Below are positions 39,837-52,600 of a stretch of 64,000 nt of DNA, in pieces. The stretch comes from Anarhynchus alexandrinus. Taxonomy: Eukaryota > Chordata > Aves > Charadriiformes > Charadriidae. The notes under the pieces were generated by a model, which worked only from the letters and a program-made list of their open reading frames with translations, was not told the DNA's origin and did not search any database. The translations under genes were made by a program, and so were the position numbers. Every line of letters starts with the position of its first letter. Positions within the stretch are counted from its first letter, which is position 1. The DNA is taken from positions 7,000,073 through 7,064,072 of the forward strand of contig VUYV01000016.1 of NCBI GenBank assembly GCA_008711295.1, in the 5' to 3' direction.

Positions 39837-42196
39837 TCTCTGTTACTGTTGTTTTCAGAGATTCGGGTGCGTTTGGCTCCTGTTAATGCCTCTGTCTGCA
39901 CCCAAGGAAAGTACTGATCAGTGCAGCCCCGTCATCCGCTGGGTCCCCAGGCCAGCAGATGATGAAAAAGACCTCAGCACTTACTAACACAGATAAACCA
40001 TGATAAACCAAGTAGTTATTTGTATTTTCAGTATAAGTCAATTTTTAGTAGTAGAAACGTTATTTTGTGGTGTTGCATCTCTCTCTCCCCTGAAATTCTC
40101 TGTAATTGACCTTGTTTATTTGGACTTTGTCCATATAAATATAGGCCAGAGGAAAGTGGTGTTTGAGAGCAGCTTCTTAGGAATATATGATTTTTTTTTT
40201 TCTTTTCCCCTTAATATCTCGTATTTTTAAGCTCAGTAATAGCGGCAATTTCTAGAGCAAATATTTTGTGATGTGCCTACCTTGGGTTTAATTGCAAACT
40301 CTTTAAAGGACAGTTTAGCACCATTCCACTGTGTATCAACAAGTACAATTAGCAATGAAGAGGTTTTTACATGCAAATCAGTCATGTTTACTGAACAAAC
40401 TCTCTCAATAAGCTTTATAAAAAAAAAAAAAGAGAGAAAGAATAGCTTAGAGGTAATTATGGTCCTGCTAGTGCTCAATCTTCTTGACCCTTCAAGGTAC
40501 GGATAAAAATGTTCTTGTAGTCAAAAGCAGCAAGATACGGAACTGGGAGAGCTGAGGGGTCTGTCTGAGACAGCTGTGGCTGAGCTGCTTATGTCCTACA
40601 TACAGTGCCATCGCTGCCTTTTCTCATTTGTCGAAGGAAAAGGCACGAGGTCAGCAATTTAGCTCCCCCAGTGGTATTCTCCTGTACCTGACTTTTGACT
40701 TCATTTGGCTGCTGAGTGCTGAATTTCAGTGACCAAAACAACTTCCAAGATCTGGGAATACTGTGAGGTTTTTTCTTAAGTTTTTTTTTTTTTGTATGCT
40801 GTATGTCATTTCCATATCAGGGAGAAATGAAAAGGTTTTTAGTGGATGAAGTAGGTAACATGCCATTAAGGAGTTCTTAAAGTAAAAGAATTGCTTTAAA
40901 GACATTAGGCACAGAGGTTCTGCATTATCAGCTAATGTCCCAAAAATTATGTTTACTTGCTGGGTTAGCACTTTCCCCGTATATGGCTTTCTGTCTGTTA
41001 ATGAGCTCATGACCCTTATGGGCAGTAAAGTATTCTGTCAGGCTTCAAAAATAAGTGTCTTCAACATCTCTTGTGAAGATTATTGAAACCAGGTAAACAA
41101 ACAAAAAAACCCCAGATTCTGTAGTTGTCCGGGCTCTTGTGGTGGTGTTCAAACTGTGTAGAAAATGAAAATAGACCAAGTGTCTAGTTTATTTCCTATT
41201 AGAGGACTACAATGCAAATAACTTTTGTTTATGATTAATGTAGTTTAAATAGGGGTTGAGCATATGATACACACAATCAAAAAGTGCATTGGGTTTATAC
41301 AGGCTTGGGTTTTGCATGTACTTCTGAAGTAAGAGTTATAATGTGACTTCTTAAATCCTCTGCTTTGTCAGAACATCGGCATTCCTGGGCAGAAGGGTTT
41401 ACCTTTTAAAAAAAAAAATTATTTATTTACTTTACCATTGAATCCATGGAAAAACAACACTTAAATTTAAAGCAGCCAAATTAACTCCACTTTACGCATA
41501 CTGAGCGATAGCCTAAGATGATATGTAAGGTAATGACGCTTTCTCTTACTCTCTGTTTCAGCTGCTAATGCTTATTCTAATAAGTTAGGAAACGATGTTA
41601 ATACAGCAGGCTCAGAGTTGGACAAAGGCTTAGGTTTGATGTGGTGTGTGGTGCATTGCTCAGCCTGAATGATTTCTGCTTCTAGTCTATAACTGCATAC
41701 ATAACTACAGCTGCTCACGTGCTTCTCAAAACTAAAAAGTCCCACCTTTTTAATAGGATCCTACAGTGGTGAAAACTGATGTTGTTACCCTAGTGCAATT
41801 CTTGCAATAAAAGCAAGACTTCAACTTAAAATCCTGGAAAATGTTATTGTGAGAAGAGACGGGAAAGGAAGGTTTGTGGGGAGCTCTTTTATCCCACCAG
41901 CACCTGCCTTAAATGTGTGTTGGTGTAGGATAGGTGTTCACTTAAAATAGTCAACCAATTCACTTTTGTATCCAATGAAAACTGAAAGATTTGGAGTGAA
42001 ATAATTTATGCCTCNCCCTAAACTAAACCAAACCAATCCCCACACCCCTGGAAAACATCTTCATGTAGAAAGCCGGTTGCCTAGTAGGCACTTATCAGGG
42101 ACTAAGACCACTGGAGGAAATCTGTATTAAATAAATCAGATGTGCATTTCTGATCTAAATAATTTTAAAAATATTTTGCATAAATTGAAAAGTTAA

Positions 42197-42217
42197 ATTA
42201 TGCATAATATGCATAAT
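42197..42217. promoter_or_regulatory. Palindromic double POU/octamer-like site
   Basis: Two 9-bp arms, ATTATGCAT (42197-42205) and ATGCATAAT (42209-42217), separated by 3 bases. Each arm contains ATGCAT and resembles a POU-factor half-site arranged for dimer binding. Homeobox-type TTAAAT and TTAATGATTAAA motifs lie within 60 bp on either side. Function is inferred from motif form only. Confidence 0.3.
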
Positions 42218-43925
42218 CTTGTCTGTTTGTAAATGATGTTCCTGCAGTTAATGATTAAAGAACATCGCGCAGTCCCTTGGTTTTGAACAATTAAACCTGC
42301 CACGGCTGCATCTATAGATAGATATTCCTTAAGCTCAGCAAGGGGACAGGAGCGCACACTAGCACTTGGCTATGATCCACTCCCTTTTTTTGATTACTTA
42401 AGAGGGCTGTTCAGGACAGAGTAGCAGCCTTATATGAATACTATCAACCAGCTTGAACAAGTCAGATTATTTAATTAGCCCTATTAAGAAGCTTCTATTT
42501 TTATAACTTATTTATGAGTGCTTTTGCTAAGCTTAGAAGGTCCAGCTTCAGATTTCAAAAAGAAAGTGTTTTCAGCTTGTGCTGTTGTTAGTAGCCCTGA
42601 AGGGTTTTATACCATGACTCCCCACCATTGTCATCCTAAGAAAACACAAAGGAGCTCTGAAAAGCAGCTGAAATTGGGTAATGCACTTCTACAATCCTGG
42701 CCTGCAGGTTTCAGGTGTAGGACATTTGCTGCCCATGCACGATGGACATTTGCCGTTTGCTCGGTTTCCAAAACGTGTGCTGTGCACCTTTGCCTTAGAC
42801 CACTGCTAATCCAGAGCATGGTTATTTCTTTTAACATCCATTTTGTTGAAGTGTTTTGGTTTTCCCCTAGGGTAGGAATGTTCCCCAGCCATCAGTTAAA
42901 GACTACCATAAGATGAGTATCTTGCTTGATGTCCAGTGCTGGTAAAATGCAGGTGTTGCTTGTTTTGAGCTAGATGCTCTGTCGCTGTTTTATTGAGATC
43001 CATGTACTTCATGTGTTTTTATCTAGATTTTTTTGAGAGGAGCAGGAAATTATTTGATGAAATAACTATTAAAATGAAATCAAATGTGCATATGAAAAAA
43101 AATCTTTTAAAGCAATGTGTCCAGAATATGATACCCGTGTCATAGTTATACCTTCAGAGTGTTTGGAAAGTCTCTAATTTAATGACAAGGGTGGCACTCC
43201 TTCTACACCACCTCCAAAATTAAATTCATTTGCAAAGGAAAAAATATGCTTTCAAGTGTAAAATTTTCACGTCTGAATTCAGTCAATGGGCTTTTCCTCT
43301 CTGGCTAAACCGCTCCTGGCTAGTTTGGAAGAAGAAACTACCCGGTTACGGAATAACTTTGTCCTTGGTTAAAAAAATGTTCCCTGGTGGTAAGAGCTGG
43401 CTTGTGGCTCGAAGCTTTTGTTGTTGTCCTGGTGTCAGTGAAGAAAGTTAAACAAAGGTCAGTGCCAAGGTGATGCCGAAATGCTAAACGGTTAATGTGC
43501 CTATATGGCTTTGCAAGCAAGGTTAAGGTGTTTTGAAAGCAGACGGTATCTGTGCAAATTCTGGTTCCATCCAAAAGTATCTCAAACAGATGTGGTTTGG
43601 ATAAATCCAGGCAGATGGCATCTGCCAGCTCACGTTTGAAGATCTTATCCAACTTTAGCTGCAGGTGAATATGTAAAATTGCATCCTCTTACTTAGCAGA
43701 GAAGTCTATATATGTGCTTTAGTGCATTACGTCATCAGTAAATTATTTTAATAGCAAATAAGGCTTTATTACTTTTGCTCTTGCTTTATTGCATTTGCTG
43801 CTCTACATTCAATATGTACAGCATTGGCACAACATAGCTTGCATGCTAGCTAGTGCATTAGCAGAAGAAATGGTAACTGTGTTCCAAGACCATAATACTT
43901 TGATATTGGTACTGTTAAAGCCAGG

Positions 43926-43985
43926 AGAAAAACAAAAACAAAAAAAACCCAAACAAAACAAAAACAAAAACGAAAAAAACCCCAA
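43926..43985. repeat. A-rich tract with CCC interruptions
   Basis: About 60 bases made almost only of A and C (one or two G) on the plus strand. It has the same character as the tract at 47570-47620, but no flanking direct repeat was found. Confidence 0.85.
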
Positions 43986-46900
43986 CAGTTGTTGCATTTC
44001 AAGCTGTTGTACAAACCTAGGAAATCAGCTTATAAATGAAGCAAATTTAGTTCTGGAAGGTACCAAGATGAGACAAAATTAATATGGTTTTCAAAGCACC
44101 AGGGTTTGGGGGTTTTTTTTGAGTCAGCTTTCAAGTTAAAACAGAACTGTGAGCAAATCAGGATAGCAATATAAATAAATTTTAAAAAAGGATGATAATA
44201 AAGATTGTAAAGGATACTTGGCATAGTATTTTAATATGGACGATGCTGATTAAATTAACTCTGCATGTAGGTTTAGGCAATGCTGAAAAAAAATTCCACT
44301 CCTTGCTCCACAGTTAAATATTGAACAGTACACTGAAATAACATGGAATTAGAAAATTATTTGAGATAAATTTAATGTGGATTAATGTTATTTTGATAAA
44401 TGTGTTGAGTAAACTGCTCAATGTAGTAATCCGATTTGCCTACATATATAACTGTCTAATAGAAGGGATTTATGCATGGTGCTGGAGAGCATTGCATGCT
44501 ATAACTGCAGCACTACGATAAGTAGAAGAGTCTTGAAGAGATGGGCATGACATGGAGCAAAATAGAAATTTGTATAAAGATCAAAAGAAAAAAAGGAGTC
44601 TAGTTCAAAATTAATCTTTCACTTGCCAAGTTAACACATTTTAATATTATGTATGTTGCATAAAAGTTGCTGTAGAACCTAAGGAAGATCTGGTATGCAA
44701 GATGTGCAATTTTTTCCCATGGACACCAATTGCAGTAGGAAGACACCAGCTCTCCTTCCAAACCTGGACTGGTTCTCCACAGATGACTGAATCGCTTATC
44801 CAGGTTTTTCACCCTCCTTCTGATGGAGGTGAACCAGCAATGACTGGGCCAACCTGCTGAAGTTGCTCTGGATTTGTCTCACAGTACATAAACTTCACAT
44901 GAAAGTCCTTATACTCAAGATTCACATGCAATTATCTCCTCCTCAGGTGGCAACATTTTATAGCCCGTATGAGCTTTGAATGGCATCACCCGAGATGCGC
45001 AGTAGATGCTGTGTACCATTTCCAGGCTACCTCTAGCTGAGGTACTTCAGGAGAGGTGTGGGACTCTACTCATTGAGTGTTCCTTTACCTTTTTCACAAG
45101 ACAAATTTGGAGTCAACTAGGAGAGAGGTTTTCATGCAAATAGCTTGAAAATCAAGCAGAACCTATTTAATTTTGTTATTGGAGAGCTGACTGCAAAGAA
45201 CCAGTAATCTATTGCCGGTGATCTGGCCGTTAAATCTGTGATATAAGGAGTCCCTATATGCTAGCTGAGATGAAAAAACAGGTCCGTCTTCTCCATCTGT
45301 GTTGGTTTTCCTTTACCAACTTACTGCTTGGGAAGCCTTTTGCACAAGAATGTAATGAGGGTCCCCATCCTTGGCTTTCTCACCCTTCCCTAGATTTGTA
45401 CCCGATAGGAAAATAGAGGCAAACAGTTTTATTTGGTGCATTACACTGAGCTGAATACATAATTGTTTAGCATAATGCACCCCTTCCTGATACTTCTGGC
45501 GTTGTGGATCCAATCAATGCTCCGTGTGAAGGAGAAGATGTGATTTGTGCAAGGTCCGTAGGGAAGCACAGTGCTGCTCCTCCATCTGGGACCCCTCCAC
45601 CGCTCAGGAACTGCAGAAGTGTTTTTGAAGATGAAGTTGAGGAAATAGTACCATATCACAGGGATCTTGGAGAGGAACTTCCCTGGGCACATCTGGAAAA
45701 TGAGGATGAAAAGAGCCGCATATTACTGAAAGTTTGGGGTCTGTGCAGTTGGATCCCTGACACAATTGTTTGCAGGCTGACTGCTGAAACCATCAGTCTT
45801 GGTGTTTGTCACTGTTTTTTCTTGTCATCCTTCATCCTTTACCGCTCTTAGGGAAACGGACAGGCTATGCACTGCTAAAATGCTCTTAAAATTGAATTGT
45901 GTTTGGTATACATTCCTTCTTGTCTGAGATATTGTCCAAAATAATAAGTATTTTTCTTTTTATTTGTTGTTTCTTTGGAAAAAAGTTGTCTCAGAGGGTT
46001 GTAACTCCATGCCTTCCCTCCCTTTTTCATTGTTCACACATTTCAAAGTTGTGAAAACTTGTTTTCCAGGTAATTAATAATAAAGAACCCCTGCAAGTGT
46101 GATACTGTCAAGCTGAACAAAGAAGGTGATGAAGCTCATGACCTGAAAAGTAGTAGCTTCTGAGTGGGTTTGCTATCAGTGCACTGCAGAGGTGCAGCAT
46201 TATTTTGAACTAATTTTTCAACTTTATTCATCAATAAGACCAATATTTTTCATAGTTAAGTTACGTATGAAAAAGTGGGTATTTTATTATTTTTTTTCTT
46301 TTTTTAAAGTTTTTAAAAGCTTGATACATGTAGCGTTGGATCAAGGCACATACAAGACTGGCCAAAGGGCGTACAAAGCACTTTGGTTTTTAGTTGAAGA
46401 AACAAATGATTATGGCAACAGAGAGTGGCTTGGGGTTTTAAACATCAAATAGCTCATAGTTCAGTAGGAAGGCAGAAAGAAACATGTTACCTTACAGATT
46501 TATCAAGGAATTTCCTTAAAACTGTGACAGTAATGGGCAGTATTCCTGACTGTAATGGTGGTATACTGAAACCACATACCTGTATACTGTCTGAGTATAT
46601 GCTTTTAAAATAGCTGTATTCCCCAATTGTCTGTTTACCTTCATGACTAAAGTTTTTGAGACCTTGCTTATATTGCCTGGGTTTTTTGTCCTCCTCTTTT
46701 TTCTTATGAAACTGCACTTTTTCTGTTCAAAGCAGGTTCTAAGTATTGTCTATGTCCTCCTTCCCTTGCCTCCCAAATGCCTGTGACCATCCATTGCTGT
46801 TTTCTTGGTATTAAGCAGACTATTGGTTTTGATAACCAGAAATCTATCCCTAAGCCATATCTACCCCCTTGGTTTGTAGGGCCTAGCGCATTTTTTAAAA

Positions 46901-47190
46901 TTCCTTGTTAGGACTTTGATTATGCTTTCTTCCTGGGATCAATTTTTTTTTTTTACATATGTCAACAGCTTCAGTCTCATGCATATCACTGATTTGATGA
47001 TTTTCATTTAAATTGGATTTCATCACTGTTGAATGGATGTATCCAGACAGCTGATATTGCCCATTACTACACACATTTTTGTTTATTGAATAATGTTGTG
47101 GTTTACAGATTAAATAGACCCAACATTGAAAGTTCTGTGAGTTTTTGCAACCACTTCTTGATCTTCCTGATTTGCCAGGTTCAACATTAT

Positions 47191-47642
47191 TTTATTGATA
47201 CCAAAGTGAAAAATGGCCTGTGCTTACACTTACAAGGATCTCAGATGAATGTTCTGACTGCTCAACACGGCAAGAAAATTCACTTTCACAGTCAACAAGT
47301 CATCTTACTCAGTAGAACACAAAAGTTAAATGGTCTGTAACTTCAATATTAGCAAGGAAAATACAGTACAAATTACTAAAAAATACTAAAATATAGAATT
47401 GTGGTCAGGTATCCCCACTACATTAATCGCAGCAGTAGCCTGAAATTTGAAACTTTTAATAAAAAGTTCTTAAATATAAATTATATGGCAAATGTACAGT
47501 ACATTGCTTTGTCAGTCTTTTAATCCAGTGTTTTGCAGTAGAACAGCAACCGTTAAGTCAGTCTTTTCTTGTTTTCTTTAAAAAACAAAACAAAACCGAA
47601 AAACCCAACAAAACCCAAACCAGTCTTTTCTGTCCTTCAGTA
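47191..47642 (-). other. FLRT3: FLRT3 3' UTR (minimum extent, candidate poly(A) signals)
   Basis: Sequence directly after the stop codon. Minus-strand poly(A) hexamers seen are ATTAAA at 47460-47455, AATAAA at 47196-47191 and AATAAA at 47087-47082. Further AATAAA copies lie at 46288-46283, 46228-46223 and 45964-45959. The sequence alone does not show which is used. The extent given ends at the first canonical AATAAA and the true UTR may be longer. A GT-rich tract flanked by an 11-bp direct repeat lies just after the stop. Confidence 0.5.
47570..47620. repeat. A-rich (plus) / GT-rich (minus) tract flanked by 11-bp direct repeats
   Basis: Runs of A interrupted by C, CC or CCC on the plus strand. 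The 11-mer CAGTCTTTTCT occurs immediately before (47559-47569) and after (47621-47631), so the tract looks like a small insertion with a target-site duplication, or a local slippage product. It lies in the first part of the FLRT3 3' UTR. Confidence 0.6.
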
Positions 47643-49592
47643 TCATGAGTGTGAATGATCTGAATCTGGAATACCACTGTCTCTGTAGCTCCTGTTACTA
47701 CTGCTTTCACTGTGGCTGTTCTTGTACAGATTCATGCCGTTAGGTGGGAAAATGGTGTGTATTACAAACTCCTCCTTGGACACTTGGTCGTTGGTTATTG
47801 GTATCATCTGGAAAGAAGTCTCCCTGATTTCTAGGATGGAGTTATCCTTCTTGGTTCCTGCTTCGGCATAGTCGTCTTTTCTCCGGCGTCCCTTGCTGTA
47901 GGCGCAGTTCCGGGAGAACAGGGACCCGTTTCTGTGGACATACCAGCAGACCAGGGCCAGCAGCGCTATGGCCACCAGTGCCACTGCGCCGCCGATGATG
48001 GCGGCCAAGGGCAAGCTGGAGTTTTTGTAAGGTTCTTTCTCTTGCTCCCGGTTGAGAGTTGTGGTAGGGTTGTACATCTTAAGGGGTGCCGTCTCAGTCT
48101 CGATGCATTCGGGCGTTTCATCGGAGAGATAGATGTTGCTGGTTTCCATGGGAACCATGCATACACGGTACGGCGATTCTGGTTCAAGAGCCGTGAGCAA
48201 ATAGTCGTTTCTGTCGCCTGTAACTATCGTTTCAGTTATAGATCCAAAGGCAGGGCTGTGACCCATCTTGAGCCAGCTCAGTCTTAAAGCAGTCATCGGT
48301 AGTGCAACTTTCCAGGAGATGTGAATAGTCTCCGTGCTTACCGATTTCACAAATATTGTAATGATTTTGCGTACCGGGCTTGCTGTGGTTCTGTAGTTCT
48401 TATTTAGGTTGGGAGTCTTGATGTCTGGTTGTTTGGTCACAGAAACCGGCCAGTGTCCCTGGGCCGGGTATAACGTGTTTGGTATCGCAGTAGTGATTTG
48501 GATGGTGCTTATCATGCCATCATCCTTACAATCAAATAGTTCTGCATTGAGGTCTTTGATAGCCATTCCACGTACTTTTTCTGGTGCCTGACACATCAGT
48601 CCACGTACATTAACTTTTAAAGGCAATGACTGTAACCAGTCACGTACCCATTTCATTTTGCACCCACAGTGCCAGGGGTTGTTGCGAAGAAAAAGTTGAG
48701 TTATGTTGTCCAGATCATCAAAGACACCCTGAGGTAAATTGCTAAGATTGTTATTGGACATATCTAGTCGATACAACTGCCTTAAGTAAGAGAAAGCATT
48801 GGGTGGCACACGGTTGATGTGGTTTTCTTGAAGATAAAGCTTTCTTAGGTTTGTTCCCGGCAAATTTACCGGTGCGGCTGTGAGCGAATTGCGAACCAAC
48901 GACAGTTCTGTAAGATTGACTAGATTCATGAAGACTTTGTCTCCTAATCCATGATTATTTAGAAGATTTCCATCTAAAACAAGGCGTTTTAGATTTGTAA
49001 GGTCTTGAAGGGACAGCTCTGAAATCGTGGAAATACGATTATCATCCAAGCGTAGCTCTTCTATCGTTTTAGGCAAACCCCAGGGAATGGTGCTAAGGTG
49101 ATTTCGGGAGAGAAAAAGAAGTCTGAGATAGATGTTGTCCCGGAAAGCTCCATCCTCGATGCTAACAGCGGAAACGGAATTATCATCCAAATGCAGTTCT
49201 TCCAGATAAGGAATTTGTGAAAGTGAATCATAAGTAATGGTCCTTATATTATTCTCCTGCAAATGCAGTTCCTTAACGTACTTAGGGAGGTTAGTGGGGA
49301 ATTCATCTAGGCTGTTGTGGTATAAATATATTCTTTCCACCCTAAGCAAGTTCTTCAGTTCTGAAGGAATCCCAGCATTATTTATTTGATTGTTCTGAAG
49401 GAAGAGGGTAGTAGCATCCTCTGGGATTCCTGTAGGAATAGACGTCAAATCGCGATCATTACAATATATGAAACCCATATCACAGCGACATACTGAAGGG
49501 CATGGTTTGGCACTAACAGAATAAGGTGCCATGTCAAGTAACAGCCCTATTTTAGTCCAAACTAGGAAGACGCTCCAGGTTACACTAATCAT
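47643..49592 (-). CDS. FLRT3: FLRT3, fibronectin leucine-rich transmembrane protein 3 (complete)
   Basis: Complete 649-residue frame with ATG at 49592-49590 and TGA at 47645-47643, the same length as vertebrate FLRT3. Visible in order: signal peptide (about 1-28); LRR N-cap with C31, C35, C37, C44; about ten leucine-rich repeats (58-300); LRR C-cap with C309, C311, C334, C355; linker; one FN3 domain (about 405-504); one membrane helix (about 527-552) followed by a basic stop-transfer segment; cytoplasmic tail of about 97 residues ending in a Ser-rich stretch. N-glycosylation sequons lie at N226, N282, N296 and N524. The start has A at -3, and only 45 bases separate it from an upstream splice acceptor, so the whole protein is in one exon. 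The family acts at the plasma membrane: the LRR domain binds latrophilin and Unc5 receptors in adhesion, axon guidance and synapse formation, and FLRT3 modulates FGF signalling. These roles are family knowledge. No frameshift or missing key residue was seen. Confidence 0.98.
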   Translation of the reverse strand: MISVTWSVFLVWTKIGLLLDMAPYSVSAKPCPSVCRCDMGFIYCNDRDLTSIPTGIPEDATTLFLQNNQINNAGIPSELKNLLRVERIYLYHNSLDEFPTNLPKYVKELHLQENNIRTITYDSLSQIPYLEELHLDDNSVSAVSIEDGAFRDNIYLRLLFLSRNHLSTIPWGLPKTIEELRLDDNRISTISELSLQDLTNLKRLVLDGNLLNNHGLGDKVFMNLVNLTELSLVRNSLTAAPVNLPGTNLRKLYLQENHINRVPPNAFSYLRQLYRLDMSNNNLSNLPQGVFDDLDNITQLFLRNNPWHCGCKMKWVRDWLQSLPLKVNVRGLMCQAPEKVRGMAIKDLNAELFDCKDDGMISTIQITTAIPNTLYPAQGHWPVSVTKQPDIKTPNLNKNYRTTASPVRKIITIFVKSVSTETIHISWKVALPMTALRLSWLKMGHSPAFGSITETIVTGDRNDYLLTALEPESPYRVCMVPMETSNIYLSDETPECIETETAPLKMYNPTTTLNREQEKEPYKNSSLPLAAIIGGAVALVAIALLALVCWYVHRNGSLFSRNCAYSKGRRRKDDYAEAGTKKDNSILEIRETSFQMIPITNDQVSKEEFVIHTIFPPNGMNLYKNSHSESSSNRSYRDSGIPDSDHSHS

Positions 49593-49637
49593 GGTCAGGA
49601 ATGACGAGATTTGTATACAGTTCTGATCTTCAACAAT

Positions 49638-49639
49638 CT
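49638..49639 (-). other. FLRT3: Splice acceptor (AG) of the FLRT3 coding exon
   Basis: On the minus strand a T-rich tract with scattered G, ending in seven T, runs directly into AG at 49639-49638. The exon would start at 49637 with ATTGTTGAAG, 45 bases before the ATG, and there is no upstream ATG in that leader. Vertebrate FLRT3 genes carry the whole coding sequence in the last exon behind non-coding 5' exons, which fits. Confidence 0.8.
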
Positions 49640-52600
49640 AAAAAAACCAAACAAACAAAATTATCCAGATCATCAGTGAAGAAACTGCAATGAAAATTCA
49701 ACTTCAACATTACAGAAGACATCTGAAATACACATATTAAACTAAAATTCAAGCTCGTAGACACATTTTACTTTTTTCCTTAGTTATTGTACTACTTCTT
49801 GTACTAATTCAATTAAGTTAATAGGTTATTCTGCATAGTAATTGAAAAGAATATTATCAAGTATGTCTGATCTGTGACTTGTTTTGCTTAAGCAAGAAGG
49901 CTCTTTCTAAGGATTCTTTCACATTTCATGTGTAGAGACAATCTTCGCAGATACCAGCTAAGTACAGAGCTGAAGTCACACCAGAGTTCAAGTAAATCAT
50001 TCTATATCTGAAAGATAAGAAGTAATTCTTAAGCCAGCTAACTACCCAGGAGCCCTTAAGTGAACTGTAAAACCCTTACTGAACCCACAAGTTTAGCGGT
50101 AGCTATTTTGGAGGTTCAAAAAAGTCCTAATGGCAAAGCATAAAATGCAGACAGAGATCAAAGGCCAGCTAAAGACTTTTTTCCAAGTTTTTCGAAGTGC
50201 TCAACATCATGTTGTGTATCTTACAAATACTGCAGCATACTTTTTTTTGGTTTTTGAACTGGAAAGGCCAATGTTGCAACTGGTAGGTAGCTAACAACCT
50301 GACGTAGCTGGTAGAGCTAGGGCTTTCTAGTTGACTGGATGGCATATTTCATTATATGCTTAATTTCATGTTTAAATATTTGTCATTCTCAAAAGTCTTC
50401 TTACTAAGCAGTACACTAATAAGAGACTATTTGGCAGGTTTAACCACATTTTCCCATCTTATTAGGTCAAACTGTGCAGGGCAGGATAATATAAATTAAC
50501 TCTTGAGACTGAAATTGTACTTTGCATTGGTAGTATGTTTATACATTGAGCTCAGGTAATTAGCATTTTTATAGCTTTTAAGACAACATAATTCAATTAC
50601 CATTGTAATTAGGGCTGTGAGAACTTCTGCAAGATGACCTATGCATTAAGCAGTGTCATGACCTTTTCTCTTGTGGGTTCATATATTAATTGCACTTTAT
50701 TCTCTGAGGCACCAAAAGGAAAATAAATTAATATTGATCCTACCGTATTTAAAGGTATGAGTAAATTTTGTGCTTGAGGATATCCAGTAAAGGAATGTCT
50801 TTCTCGCGAGTCACTCTTACGGTTTACTCCATGGAGCTGTGTTTTTCTAGGAGGCGTTTACTCAGACAGTCCTTCTCGGTGGTGTGTGTTTCCTGGCTCC
50901 TGGCACGATACTCAATGAGCATTCCAACCAAGATTTATCATGGTACATAAGCACACCAGGCTGGGCCGTAGAAAAGCTTCAGCTTCCCTCTATTTTTGTC
51001 CTCGTGTAAAGTCTGTGAATGAAGAGCCTCTTTTGTTTGGTTTAATGCCTTTAGCAGGAATTACTTTCTTTGTAACTCTGACAAACTCTTCTGTGCAGCA
51101 TAGTAGTTGGAGGTGGTAACTTCAGCGCCGCATGATGGAAACTATTCATTATGCTGAGGCTTGAAGGATGGTAGCCTCTTCAGGAGGTCAGGAATGGGGC
51201 TGCTTTTTCCTGTCCAGAATTATCCAAGTACCAGCTTTGCACAGTAGCTACATCCTGATACATCCACACCTCTTTGAGAGAACCATTTTCCGACTCTCAC
51301 TTTTTAACACTTCCAAATTTGTAATGCAGGAAAGAATTCCTCCTGCGCTGCAAGAACGCAAGTTACTCTACCGTAGAAACGTCAGGCAATTCAGATGGTT
51401 TTCTTCATTTAAAAAACCCCACAAAAATATGGTTTCCTTCCCAGAAAACTCCCTTTTTAAAGCTTTCCTTGGAACTCTTTAATTTCCTGCAAAAGTAAAA
51501 ACAAACAAAAAATTGGAATTAATAACAACTGGTGGAGACTAGTATTCAGAGTTGTGTTGCATCCCCTATATATAAATCATGCTATGCTTATCGTATACAT
51601 GACTAGCACATCTTGTTTTGCCGAAACAGTGGTATTTCAGCAAAATACAGAACTTCTTAAAGAAAACGTTTGGCTGTTTAGTCTCACATTACTGCATTTT
51701 TGCTGGAACTGTATTTTTTTTTTCTTTCAGTAGAAAATAAAGTCATCCTGAATTGAAAGACAGTAACAAAGTATTTGTAAATGATGTTTCCCACCTGATT
51801 ACAAGTGCCAGTTCTGCCTCCTTGGAGGAGGCCAAAATGGTTGCTTGCTTGTTGTGCTTGCTAAACTGAGGTAGATGATGATCCTCTCTTTGATTTTAAA
51901 TGCAAAGGGAACCAATTACCATTCAGTAGTTACTGGATGAAAGGGGAAACAGTTTTGCTGAATTGCTGTATTTCACATTGGCAACATGGTGATTTGGCAC
52001 GGGGGACTAGCTAGGCATCTGTAGCAACTCTTTGACAAGAGATACATACGTGGGGTTTGTCCATGAAATGGGCTCAATTTGCGGTCTGAACTTTTAAGCT
52101 ATTGTATTGGTCGCTTTGCACAGTGGAACTGGTGCTTAGATTAGCATTTCATCTGATTTTTTTCTAATTAAAAAAAAAGGGAAAATACTTTGTCTTGGCT
52201 GTTCTTCCTTCTTGAAGAACTCCAATTATTTTGTTATTTTTGAATGGTATTTTTAACTTGCTCTACTTCTTATCACTTATTGCAGAAAGTATCCACTTAG
52301 ACACCAAGTCTGTGTTCCCTGAGAACAAGCGGGTAGAATCTGTCTGAAATAGAAACAGTTAAATCTGAAATTACAAAAATCCATAATGTTTCCTTGCTTC
52401 TCCCTTTCGTGACTGTAAAGCTACGAAGAAACGGTATGCTGAGTGATGCTTGCTTAGCGCCCTTCACATGGGCTTAACTACGGCAGCTTCTGGTCCTTCA
52501 TAAAACACTAGACCTAAACAGAAACAGTCTCTGGTTTAAAACAACTCTCTTGCAATTTGAAGCAGGTCCATCATGAACTAGATCAGCAATATTCCTATAG

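Larger units (their letters stand above)
34291..47190. other. Gene-free sequence downstream of FLRT3
   Basis: Contains the CpG patch near 38.7 kb, the T-rich tandem duplication at 39769, the POU-like palindrome at 42197 and the A-rich tract at 43926. Two longer plus-strand frames (42518-42916, starting at GTG, and about 45470-45851, with no ATG start) match no known protein. An ambiguous base is at 42015. The part nearest 47 kb may belong to a longer FLRT3 3' UTR. Confidence 0.5.

Noticed and set aside
42518..42916. Plus-strand 132-codon frame as a gene
   Set aside because: It begins with GTG, its composition is ordinary for the region, and no domain or transcript signal is seen.
47934..48287. 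Plus-strand 117-codon frame opposite FLRT3
   Set aside because: Antisense shadow of the FLRT3 coding sequence.
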